Assembly (NCBI RefSeq): GCF_007997385.1
Contig: NZ_VOSC01000007.1
Location: 62,001 to 126,000 of the forward strand
Direction of reading: 5' to 3'
Source: Seonamhaeicola algicola
GTDB lineage: Bacteria; Bacteroidota; Bacteroidia; Flavobacteriales; Flavobacteriaceae
DNA: 64,000 nucleotides
This document shows, piece by piece, positions 7,797-16,264 of this stretch. Position 1 is the first letter of the stretch, and every line of letters begins with the position of its first letter. A model generated the notes under the pieces. It was not told the DNA's origin and made no database searches. It saw only the letters and a list, made by a program, of their open reading frames with translations. The position numbers and the translations under genes were made by a program.

Positions 7797-10076
7797 TTAT
7801 TTATAATAATGTGTTCCTGTCCAATTGTAAGACGTTCCGTTAATCTCTACAGCATGTTTTACTTTTTTTGATGCATTTGTGTTTGCTGTTATAAAAATCT
7901 TGGTTTTATCATTTACAGTGGCTATTGTAATAGCAGTATAATCTTCAGTATCTAACAACACTTTAAGCTCCTTTATTTCACTTCTTGAGTTTGTTGCCAA
8001 TTCTGTAACCGGACTATAATTGCCATGAGATTCAATAACTGACACAAAAACAGTATTATCTGTGTTTTTTCGTCGTAATTGAATGGCTGGATCGCGTCTT
8101 AAATTAAAATCTGGATCGTTAGCACCAATTCTAGTAAACAGTAATTCGTCATTTGGATTGGTTATAGTAGTTAAACTGTAAAACTTATTTTGATGCATCC
8201 AAGAGAACTGACCATTGTTTGATAATTTTTTAGATTTTGCTTCTAAGTATACATGTTGAAATCCGTTTTTACTTCCTAATACATTCAACGTTTTTGGTGT
8301 TTCATACTCAAAATTTGTACTTAATACTTGACCGAAATAATAAAATGGCAAATCGTATTGATTTTTAGTGATTGAATTCACTTTCATTATATCTAATATA
8401 AAAGGTTTGCCTAAGTCTTCATCATAAATTAACGCCATTGTGCGTAATAATTCTGAACCTGGATACGCGTTGTCTTCTTTAGCACTTACAACTTGTATAG
8501 TTTCATCTTCTGAAGAAAAATAATGTAGAACGGAATGATGCTGACTTCCAACATCATATTTACCATTAAAGTGCGATGTTTCGTTTATCGTCAAGGTATT
8601 GTGCGCTATCGTTTGTTTAGCCCAAGTTTTATTTTCCTTTAGGTAATTTCCACCACCCTTTTGCTCAATATTTACATAACGTGCCAATCCGTAATCTTGC
8701 AAAACCTCATCGGTTTTATCATATAATGAAAAGGACAGTTTATCGTAATGACCGTGACTTAATCCTTGTGCTGCGTACTTAAACACTAAGGTTAAATCTT
8801 CGTTTTTGGCTCTTAAAATGGCGACACCACCTTCGTCTCCGTCAGACCCATCGCTTAAATTAATAGATGTTTTACTGAATGGCTCTTCCTTATTTTCCTT
8901 TAACCCTAAAGCTACAGACAATCCTGTATCGTCTAACATCACTTTATCTTGTGCTTTGGCTACACTTAGCAAACCAGCGTCTTGATTACCGAAATGATAG
9001 GTGATATCTACTGCAGAAACTAATGCATTGGTTTTGGTAGACATTCCCTTTTGTCCATCGTTAAGCGGAAAGAAATTGCCTTTAGCATCAGACAATTGCA
9101 ATAAGGCATTTACAGATTTTAATAATACTGAATCTTTGTATTTAAAAATTTCAAGTTCAGGTTTTACATTTTGCAGAGCTTCGCCAAAAATTAAAAACGG
9201 ATACATTGCATAACGCTGATAATATGGTCCTTCCGTATAATACCCATCTGGGGAAAACGGTTCTTCAAGATTAGCTAAAAAACCAGCTTTTCCGTCTTTA
9301 TTTATAAATCCGCCATCATTATCTTTTGCATTAGCATCTAGATTAGCATCCTTAATTCCATAAAGGGCACGTTGCACCAATTCGTCATCATCCATTACCA
9401 AACCAATCATTCCAACAGCTGCATTTCCCCAAGTACTATGATTGTGTACGCGATTGTAAAACTGCGGATTTTCGACAGAAATATAATCGGCAAATGGTCT
9501 GAATAAATTGGTTTCTAATTGTTGTCGCTCGTCTTCCGATAGGTAATTGTAGATACAATCATAAGCTTGACTAACGTAGGCCAACCAATTTGAATCGTTT
9601 AAGCATTGCCAAAACAATTTACCTCTTGCATATGATCTTGTTTTTGGATGCACTGGTAAGGTTTTGTACATAGCTTCATATTGCATCAACATATCTTTAA
9701 CATACTTGGCATATTTTTCGTCATCAAGAATTTGATATAACACACCTGCTTTTTGTAGTACTACAAAATTGCGTTTATGACGATCGTGCGAATAACCACC
9801 AGAATAATCTTTTGGAATTGGCATATGGATGCCAGACGCTATTTCAGCATCAACCTCTTCTTTTACTGTAGCTAATGTTTTGTCAAAAATTGGAATAGTA
9901 CCAAGCTGCGCTCTTATATCCTTAACACCTTGTGCTGTTAGGATTAGTTTTGGGTGCGCATTAGAATTATTAGTTTGTTCTGTTTTATCTAAAGTATTTT
10001 GCGAATCGTTATTACAAGAATAAAACCCAACAGCTATCACAAAAACAAATATTGTTAATGCAGATTTACTATTCAT
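7797..10076 (-). CDS. PL17 oligoalginate exolyase (heparinase II/III-like), lipoprotein
   Basis: About 759 residues with an N-terminal alginate_lyase toroid and a C-terminal heparinase II/III-like beta-sandwich. PL17 enzymes cleave unsaturated monouronate from oligoalginate ends. Likely catalytic residues are Asn-His in RVHNHSTWGN, Tyr in EGPYYQRYAMYPF and His in LSHGHYDKLSF. The start was set at the Met at 10074-10076 because it begins a lipoprotein signal (MNSKSALTIFVF, then GFYSCNND). The upstream Met at 10127 overlaps the SDR gene and lacks a plausible signal. It lies 28 bp after the SDR gene. The residues after the Cys are not acidic, so it probably faces the periplasm. Confidence 0.92.
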   Translation of the reverse strand: MNSKSALTIFVFVIAVGFYSCNNDSQNTLDKTEQTNNSNAHPKLILTAQGVKDIRAQLGTIPIFDKTLATVKEEVDAEIASGIHMPIPKDYSGGYSHDRHKRNFVVLQKAGVLYQILDDEKYAKYVKDMLMQYEAMYKTLPVHPKTRSYARGKLFWQCLNDSNWLAYVSQAYDCIYNYLSEDERQQLETNLFRPFADYISVENPQFYNRVHNHSTWGNAAVGMIGLVMDDDELVQRALYGIKDANLDANAKDNDGGFINKDGKAGFLANLEEPFSPDGYYTEGPYYQRYAMYPFLIFGEALQNVKPELEIFKYKDSVLLKSVNALLQLSDAKGNFFPLNDGQKGMSTKTNALVSAVDITYHFGNQDAGLLSVAKAQDKVMLDDTGLSVALGLKENKEEPFSKTSINLSDGSDGDEGGVAILRAKNEDLTLVFKYAAQGLSHGHYDKLSFSLYDKTDEVLQDYGLARYVNIEQKGGGNYLKENKTWAKQTIAHNTLTINETSHFNGKYDVGSQHHSVLHYFSSEDETIQVVSAKEDNAYPGSELLRTMALIYDEDLGKPFILDIMKVNSITKNQYDLPFYYFGQVLSTNFEYETPKTLNVLGSKNGFQHVYLEAKSKKLSNNGQFSWMHQNKFYSLTTITNPNDELLFTRIGANDPDFNLRRDPAIQLRRKNTDNTVFVSVIESHGNYSPVTELATNSRSEIKELKVLLDTEDYTAITIATVNDKTKIFITANTNASKKVKHAVEINGTSYNWTGTHYYK

Positions 10077-10104
10077 TTTTAATCGATTTACTCTAAGCAT
10101 AGTT

Positions 10105-10872
10105 TTACATCGTATATACACCACCATTAATATCTAACGTGGCTCCTGTGATAAATCCATCATACTCAGAAGCCAAATACACAACAGCTCTAGCAACATC
10201 ATTAGCATTTCCAGCTCGTTCAATTGGGATTCCTGCTATAGTAGCTTTAGCAGATTTCTCCGTGGTGTGAGTATTATGAAACGCAGTTCCTAAAATTAAA
10301 CCTGGCGCTACAGCATTAACACGAATTCCTTTTGGACCATACTCTGTAGATAATGCTCTTGTAAATGTTAAAATTGCGCCTTTACTAGTAGCATAAGCAA
10401 TAGATCCTGGATGACCACCTTTTCTTCCAGCCAATGATGCTAAATTAACAATACTACTTGCCTTATGTTTTGCTAAATAAGGTTCTGCAGCACGTGTTAC
10501 AAACATCATTGATGTGAGGTTAATATCCATTACTTTGTGCCAAAAATCGGCTTCCATATCGTTCATTAAACGACGTGCAACAAGACTACCAGCATTATTG
10601 ATTAAGATGTCTAAACCCCCAAGTGCTTCAACCGTTGACTTTACCAAAGCATTTGCATCTTCTTCTTTGGTTAAATCACCACTTACAGCTATTGCTTTTA
10701 CATGTTTACTTTCAGCATATGATTTTAATTCGTTCGCTGTATCAGCACTGGAAAAATAATGTATTGCCACATTTGCACCATTATCTATAAAATGCTTAGT
10801 AATTGCTTCACCAATACCTTGTGCACCAGCTGTTATTAGTACGTTTTTATCTTTTAATTTATCGTTTATCAT
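10105..10872 (-). CDS. SDR-family reductase, probable DEH reductase
   Basis: A classical short-chain dehydrogenase/reductase of 255 residues, cytoplasmic. The cofactor site is GAQGIGEA near residue 16, followed by NNAG, then the catalytic Ser and YATSK (Tyr-x-x-x-Lys). In alginate loci such SDRs reduce 4-deoxy-L-erythro-5-hexoseulose uronate (DEH) to 2-keto-3-deoxygluconate with NAD(P)H. Position between PL7 and PL17, in the same operon as KdgF, supports this. Exact substrate and cofactor preference are inferred. KDG kinase and KDPG aldolase are not in the window. Confidence 0.85.
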   Translation of the reverse strand: MINDKLKDKNVLITAGAQGIGEAITKHFIDNGANVAIHYFSSADTANELKSYAESKHVKAIAVSGDLTKEEDANALVKSTVEALGGLDILINNAGSLVARRLMNDMEADFWHKVMDINLTSMMFVTRAAEPYLAKHKASSIVNLASLAGRKGGHPGSIAYATSKGAILTFTRALSTEYGPKGIRVNAVAPGLILGTAFHNTHTTEKSAKATIAGIPIERAGNANDVARAVVYLASEYDGFITGATLDINGGVYTM

Positions 10873-10890
10873 TCTTTATGTTTTCTAAAA

Positions 10891-11997
10891 TTAATCGTTT
10901 TTAGTAAAATAGCCTTGGTTTGAAACTGCTTGATCACTAACCAAGATTTTTGCTTCCTTAAACCAAACTTCTGCATAGTTACCTGTTTCGTATTGCTTTT
11001 GAATGTCACCTCCAAAAGTATCAGCACCAGAACACCAATTTTTGTTTACCTCTGGTGATTTACCATTAGTTTGATTATATGAACCCAATTTGAAAAACAA
11101 CCCTTCACCTTCATAAGCATTTTTACGCTCTAAACCATCTTGACCTATTGGAACAAATAATTTTTGTGTTTGCTCAGGAATATCTGCAACCGTAGTATAT
11201 TCAGATTCAACAAGGTTTTTGGTAAACGTCTTTGTTTCATGACCTTCACTGGTGAATTTTAAATTCATAATACCATCCTTTACTGTAATCTCGTAACTAA
11301 ACTCTTCACCTAATTCTATACCATCTTTAGGTTCTTCAGGAAGTTCATCCATTGTGGTTGGGACAACTGAAAAATCGTGTCCCCAAACGGCTGATGAAAA
11401 ATCCCATCGTCCTGAATTATCATCTCCTTCTGTGTTAATTTCATAATGCCAGAATACAGAACCTTTAGTATGACCAGGATATTTTTTATAGAATATTTTA
11501 AGTGGCTCGTTTTCATGACCATCTGCACTATGAATTTGACCAACAACTACTGCATACGAAGCTGCTACACGTTGATCACCTGTTGCCGAAACGTTCATCA
11601 CTTTTAATGTTGCAGACAATTTATCGTCAGCAGTTTTTGCATACCATTTTTTTAGTTGCGCTAACTCAGTTCTTGTATTATTTGATGTACCATGTGTATC
11701 ACCACCATTTGGCGCCTTGTAAACCACCCAATCTTCCGTAGAATCTGTTGCTGTATAGAAGAAATCTTTATGTTGATAGTTATTTGCTTGACCAACATTG
11801 GAACCATCTCCCAAAATAAGGTTCCACTTATCAAAAAACGGAATAACTTCGCTTGCATACAACGTATCTTTTGTTACTGTATCTTCAGTTTTTGGATTAG
11901 TTGCAGATTTATCATTTTTACAACTTGTATTCAACAACAAAGCAAGACAAAGTCCTGAAAATATTACTGTTAGTGATTTTACTGTTTTTACTATCAT
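10891..11997 (-). CDS. PL7 alginate lyase, lipoprotein
   Basis: A 368-residue alginate_lyase2 (PL7) enzyme after a lipoprotein signal (LLLNTSCKNDK). The three family motifs are present: NNTRTELAQL (R-x-E-L strand), VVGQIHSADG (QIH) and FFKLGSYNQTNG (the Y-x-K-x-G-x-Y-x-Q-type strand). In PL7, Ile in QIH usually goes with activity on guluronate or mixed blocks rather than poly-mannuronate. It follows the Nramp-like gene by 17 bp. It is paralogous to the PL7 at 15221, so the operon carries two copies. The preference is inferred from the motif only. Confidence 0.93.
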   Translation of the reverse strand: MIVKTVKSLTVIFSGLCLALLLNTSCKNDKSATNPKTEDTVTKDTLYASEVIPFFDKWNLILGDGSNVGQANNYQHKDFFYTATDSTEDWVVYKAPNGGDTHGTSNNTRTELAQLKKWYAKTADDKLSATLKVMNVSATGDQRVAASYAVVVGQIHSADGHENEPLKIFYKKYPGHTKGSVFWHYEINTEGDDNSGRWDFSSAVWGHDFSVVPTTMDELPEEPKDGIELGEEFSYEITVKDGIMNLKFTSEGHETKTFTKNLVESEYTTVADIPEQTQKLFVPIGQDGLERKNAYEGEGLFFKLGSYNQTNGKSPEVNKNWCSGADTFGGDIQKQYETGNYAEVWFKEAKILVSDQAVSNQGYFTKND

Positions 11998-12014
11998 GAT
12001 TGCTTTTTTAGTTT

Positions 12015-13289
12015 TTAAAAATATTCTGTTAGTGCAACTATTCCGTTGTAAGAAATTATTAGAGAAAAGAATAATGCAGTAAATAAACCTACGTTTACAC
12101 CCAAACTTGTTTTATAACCTTTCATTACTTTTTTATTATTGACTATAAGAATTATACCTAGTATTACAGCTGGCAACACAAATACATTGAATACTTGAGA
12201 TAGTATTTGTACTTCAATTGGGTTAGCACCAAATGCAGGGCCAATAAGTGCTACCAAACAAGCAACAAAGGTTACGATTCTAAATTGTTTAGAATTGGTA
12301 TCTAGCTCACCAGATTGATAATCTGCTAATAATAATGGCGCAATTAATAAACACGGAAAAATTGAAGATAAGCCTGCACTTAAAGCTCCAAAAAAGAAAA
12401 TAGTAACAGCCCATTTTCCTGCAACTGGCTCTAAAGTATTTGCCATATCTAGTACATGAGTAACTTCTTTACCTTCGTAAAATAATGCACCTGCAGAAAC
12501 AGCCATAATGGTTGCGCTTATAATAAAGATTAAAATAGCTGCTGTAATAGAATCTTTTTTTTGTTGACCCAAGTTTTTTACTGTCCAGCCTTTTCCTTTT
12601 ACAAACAAAGGTCTAGATAAAAATGTTGCCGCTGCCATAGTTGTACCAACAAAAGCAGCTACTAACATTTTACCACCAGGAACATCTGGTATAGATGGCA
12701 TAAATCCTTTGATAACATCTACAGGAAGTGGTTGAACAAAAAATAAAGACAATAGAAATGAGAAACCCATTAAGGTTACAAAAATGACCAATATCTTTTC
12801 AAAAAATGTGTACTTACCAACCAGCATTAATAAGTAGAATGTTATAATGATAACTATAGCTATGGTAAGCACAATTTGATATTCATAATCGTGTAAGCCT
12901 TCAAAATTTAAAGCTAGAATTTCAAAAATAATGTTTGATGAAATTCCCAAAATTCCCATTAGAGAATTCCACTGACCAAATGTTATACCAACAATAATGA
13001 GAATAGCTAAAGCCTTTCCATATTTAAGATGCTTTTTAAAACCATAAAGCGCAGTTTCACCAGTAATTAACCCATAATTTCCGTATGCAAACATCAATAC
13101 ACCAGAAAACAGACAACTTAAAAACAACACCCAAATTAATTGCATATTAAATTTACTACCAGCCACAATCATTGAGGTAACACTACCTGTACCGATGGTA
13201 TAACCGATTGCAAAAATTCCTGGGCCAAAACCTAGAATTATAGCAATAATTTTTTTGAGTAATGATTTTTTTTGTGTTGTCTCATCCAT
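12015..13289 (-). CDS. Nramp-fold membrane carrier lacking canonical metal motifs
   Basis: A 424-residue integral membrane protein with about 11 hydrophobic segments. The N-terminal GPGIFAIGYTIGTGS matches TM1 of the Nramp family (PF01566). In true Nramp metal transporters TM1 carries Asp-Pro-Gly-Asn and TM6 carries Met-Pro-His. Here the aligned positions read IGTG (about 32-35) and MAA (about 218-220, in VGTTMAAATFLSRP), so the metal ligands are gone. It sits inside the alginate lyase operon between the PL7 and GntK-Gnd genes, where a cytoplasmic-membrane importer is needed and no MFS symporter is seen. I infer a role in importing uronate or oligouronate, but a divergent metal or ion carrier is possible. 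Confidence 0.75.
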   Translation of the reverse strand: MDETTQKKSLLKKIIAIILGFGPGIFAIGYTIGTGSVTSMIVAGSKFNMQLIWVLFLSCLFSGVLMFAYGNYGLITGETALYGFKKHLKYGKALAILIIVGITFGQWNSLMGILGISSNIIFEILALNFEGLHDYEYQIVLTIAIVIIITFYLLMLVGKYTFFEKILVIFVTLMGFSFLLSLFFVQPLPVDVIKGFMPSIPDVPGGKMLVAAFVGTTMAAATFLSRPLFVKGKGWTVKNLGQQKKDSITAAILIFIISATIMAVSAGALFYEGKEVTHVLDMANTLEPVAGKWAVTIFFFGALSAGLSSIFPCLLIAPLLLADYQSGELDTNSKQFRIVTFVACLVALIGPAFGANPIEVQILSQVFNVFVLPAVILGIILIVNNKKVMKGYKTSLGVNVGLFTALFFSLIISYNGIVALTEYF

Positions 13290-13305
13290 AATAGATGTAA
13301 TGTTT

Positions 13306-13329
13306 TTAGTTAGTTAGTTAGTTAGTTAG
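13306..13329. repeat. Six TTAG tetranucleotide repeats at the end of gntK-gnd
   Basis: Six perfect TTAG units (CTAA on the coding strand) run across the stop codon of the GntK-Gnd gene into the 32 bp spacer before the Nramp-like gene. Because the period is four, TAA occurs in every frame, so slippage would still end translation within a few codons. Confidence 0.9.
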
Positions 13330-15214
13330 ACTGCTCCCAATTTGTATGATAGCTTTTATCTGAATTATCATCTAAGCGTTTATAAGTATGTGCCCCAAAA
13401 AAATCGCGTTGTGCTTGTATCACATTTGCCGAAGCATAAGCTGTAGTAATACCATTAAAAAACTGAAGCGCTTCGCTTAAAGCTGGTGTTGATAAATCAT
13501 TTTGAAGTGCTTGTGATACAACCTGTTTTATTGATGGTTTGTATTGCTTTAAATGTGTTGAAATTTTTGAACCTGTCAATAGGTTTGAAGTCGTTTTAAA
13601 CACAGCAACTAACTCTTGCATAAGTGCTGATTTAATGATGCAACCACTTGTCCAAATACGAGCAATTTCACTTAGGTTTAAATCCCAATGATACGCTTTT
13701 GAGGCTTCATTTATTAATTTAAAACCTTGATAATGATTTATGATTCTTGCGAATTGATAAGCTTCTAAAATATCATTTGCAGACAAATTTAATTCTGAAA
13801 CTTTAGACGATTTGAATATGCTATTTAATTCCACGCGTTCGTCTTTAAAAAAAGATATATATCTTGAAAATAAAGCCGAAGCTATCAACGTACTTGGCAA
13901 GCCTAATTCTGCCGAAGCTATTGTGGTCCAATTACCTGTCCCTTTATTTCCGGCTTTATCCAATATTTTTTTTACCAACCAATCGTCACCTTCTTTTGTT
14001 TTAAAAATTGTAGTTGTAATATCTAACAAGTAACTGCTTGCGATAGATTTCCAGCTATCTAAAGTCTCTGCAACTTCATCTGGATTAAGTCCTTGCGCTT
14101 CTAAAATTGTGGTGACTTCTGCCAATAACTGCATTTCTACATACTCAATGCCATTATGTACCATTTTAATAAATTGCCCACTTCCTTCTGGACCAACGTA
14201 TGCACAACAAGGTAATCCATTTGCATCTTTAGCGGCAATCGTTTCTAAATAAGGCTTTACAAGATTGTAAGCCGCTTTATCTCCACTTGGCATAATAGAT
14301 GGACCAATTAAAGCACCTTTTTCGCCACCAGAAACACCAGTACCAATAAAATGAATTTGCTTAGATTTTAAATATTCGTAACGTTCTTTGGTTTTTTTAT
14401 AGTTTGAATTTCCGCCATCAATTAAAACATCGTTTTTTGATAAATGCGGTAATAAGTCTTCAATCACATAATCTATAGTTTTACCTGCATTAACCATTAA
14501 CATTATGCGTCTTGGTTGTTGTAAAGAATTTACAAATGCTGAAATATCGTCATAAGCTTCGGCGTCTTTTAATTCAGGATATTCTGTTTTAAAGTCTTTT
14601 GCCACATCAACCTCAACGCCATCAACGTGCCTATTGTACATCGAAATTTTGAATCCGTTATTGGCTAAATTTCGACAAAGGCTTTTACCCATTACACCTA
14701 AACCAAATAATCCAAATTCTGAGGTTTTCATTAAATCATTTTTAATGTGTTTTACTATATCTTGAGGTGATGAACTAATATCTACTTGTATTGCATTTCT
14801 TGGTGTCTCGAGCGTATCAAACTGTGACTGCAATAATTGGGATGTCATAAAATGACCTTGTCTGTTATTTAAACGTTCTGAGATTAAATCGAAATCACCT
14901 GTTAAGTGAATCCATTTTACTTGGTTTTCAATAGTATTGCTTAGTGTATTTCTATACGTTTCTTTTAATGCCGAACATACAATAATGCAACTATTGGTTT
15001 TAAGTTGGTTTTTAGCCAATCTATTCAATGCCTCTAACCAACCTTGTCGATCTTCATCATTTAATGGCTGACCATTAGTCATTTTAGCTACATTCTGTTC
15101 TGGATGAAAATCATCGCCATCAAAATATGGGATATTCATTTCATCAGATAGCAATTTAGCAATAGTGCTTTTGCCACATCCAGAAACACCCATTATGAAG
15201 ATTACTCTTTTCAA
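13322..15214 (-). CDS. Gluconokinase / 6-phosphogluconate dehydrogenase fusion
   Basis: A 630-residue cytoplasmic fusion. Residues 1 to about 160 are a GntK-type gluconokinase with P-loop GVSGCGKST, DGDDFHP and NGQPLNDEDR. Residues from about 166 are a full 6-phosphogluconate dehydrogenase with NADP site GLFGLGVMGKSL, SGGEKGALIGPSIMPSG and HNGIEYVEMQLLAE. Together they would convert gluconate to 6-phosphogluconate and then ribulose 5-phosphate, making NADPH. Both halves look intact, and the single reading frame has no sign of frameshift. It is 7 bp after the upstream PL7. Its place in an alginate operon is unusual: it may supply NADPH for DEH reduction, or act on a related sugar acid. Confidence 0.9.
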   Translation of the reverse strand: MKRVIFIMGVSGCGKSTIAKLLSDEMNIPYFDGDDFHPEQNVAKMTNGQPLNDEDRQGWLEALNRLAKNQLKTNSCIIVCSALKETYRNTLSNTIENQVKWIHLTGDFDLISERLNNRQGHFMTSQLLQSQFDTLETPRNAIQVDISSSPQDIVKHIKNDLMKTSEFGLFGLGVMGKSLCRNLANNGFKISMYNRHVDGVEVDVAKDFKTEYPELKDAEAYDDISAFVNSLQQPRRIMLMVNAGKTIDYVIEDLLPHLSKNDVLIDGGNSNYKKTKERYEYLKSKQIHFIGTGVSGGEKGALIGPSIMPSGDKAAYNLVKPYLETIAAKDANGLPCCAYVGPEGSGQFIKMVHNGIEYVEMQLLAEVTTILEAQGLNPDEVAETLDSWKSIASSYLLDITTTIFKTKEGDDWLVKKILDKAGNKGTGNWTTIASAELGLPSTLIASALFSRYISFFKDERVELNSIFKSSKVSELNLSANDILEAYQFARIINHYQGFKLINEASKAYHWDLNLSEIARIWTSGCIIKSALMQELVAVFKTTSNLLTGSKISTHLKQYKPSIKQVVSQALQNDLSTPALSEALQFFNGITTAYASANVIQAQRDFFGAHTYKRLDDNSDKSYHTNWEQSN

Positions 15215-15220
15215 AATGCG

Positions 15221-16246
15221 CTATTCTTTTGGTTCTTCAGATGCACCAACACTACCTTTTTTAAACCAAACTTCAGCATACGAGCCGTTTTCATATTGTT
15301 TAGCGATATCACCATTATAAGTTTCAGAATTTGTGCTTTTTCTATTGGCTTGGTTGTACGCGCCTTGTTTGAAAAATTGCTTTTCGCCAGCATAAGCAGT
15401 ATCACGTTCTACACCAACAGTACGCGTTGAAGAATATCTATCAATTACCTGCTGTGGAATATCTGTTTTGTTAGCAAAATCTGATTTCAATAAGTTTTTT
15501 GTAAATGTTTTAGTTTCGTGTCCTTCACTTGTAAAAGTTAAGTACATGATGCCTTTATGCACGTTTACTTCGTAGCTAAATTCTTCACCTAAAGCAATAC
15601 CATCTTTTGGTTCTTCAGGATAGTTTGTAGCACTATCTCCAACCACTGAAAAATCATAACCCCAAACTGCTGTAGAATAATCCCATCGTCCAGCATTATC
15701 GCCTTCTGTATTAATCTCGTAGTTCCAGAATACCGAACCTTTGGTATGTCCAGGAAACTTTTTGTAATAGATTTTTAAAGGTTCATTCTCGTGACCTTCG
15801 TCGCTATGTATTTGCCCAACAACTACTGAATATGATGATGATTTTGTAGCATCACCAGTTGTAGATACGTGTTGCACTTTTAATGTTCCTGTTAATTTAC
15901 CACCTTCTTCAGGAATCCAACGACGCTTTTCACCTAACTCTGATCTTGTATTACTGGAGTTAGGTGAAGTGATACCAGCATTTGGTGTTTTATAAACCAC
16001 CCAATTGATACCAGCTTCATTTTCTACATAGAAAAAATCGTCTTTTTGAAAGTTAACCAAATCGTTAGACGTTGTGCCATCACCAAGTAATATTTTCCAT
16101 TTATCCATAAACGGAATAACATCACTTGGATATGTAACCGAAGTTTCTACAGGTATTTCTTGTGCTGCTTTTTCTGGCTTTTCAGATGTATTTTTACAAC
16201 TTAATAGTGCCGAAAAAAGTGATATAGTAAATAATATTTTTTTCAT
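15221..16246 (-). CDS. PL7 alginate lyase, lipoprotein (second copy)
   Basis: A 341-residue PL7 lyase with lipoprotein signal (FSALLSCKNTSEK). The motifs are SNTRSELGEK, VVGQIHSDEG and FFKQGAYNQAN. It resembles the other PL7 of the operon throughout, including FPGHTKGSVFWNYEINTEGD, which indicates duplication within the locus. It follows the PL6 gene by 18 bp. The two copies may differ in endo or exo action or in block preference, which the sequence alone does not show. The residues after the Cys are not acidic, so I expect it to face the periplasm. Confidence 0.93.
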   Translation of the reverse strand: MKKILFTISLFSALLSCKNTSEKPEKAAQEIPVETSVTYPSDVIPFMDKWKILLGDGTTSNDLVNFQKDDFFYVENEAGINWVVYKTPNAGITSPNSSNTRSELGEKRRWIPEEGGKLTGTLKVQHVSTTGDATKSSSYSVVVGQIHSDEGHENEPLKIYYKKFPGHTKGSVFWNYEINTEGDNAGRWDYSTAVWGYDFSVVGDSATNYPEEPKDGIALGEEFSYEVNVHKGIMYLTFTSEGHETKTFTKNLLKSDFANKTDIPQQVIDRYSSTRTVGVERDTAYAGEKQFFKQGAYNQANRKSTNSETYNGDIAKQYENGSYAEVWFKKGSVGASEEPKE

Positions 16247-16264
16247 TGTTATATAGATATTCGC

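Noticed and set aside
11692-12082. Plus-strand open frames opposite the PL7 and Nramp-like genes
   Set aside because: Both lie antisense to clear family members and have no recognisable domain; they arise from the biased codon use of AT-rich genes.
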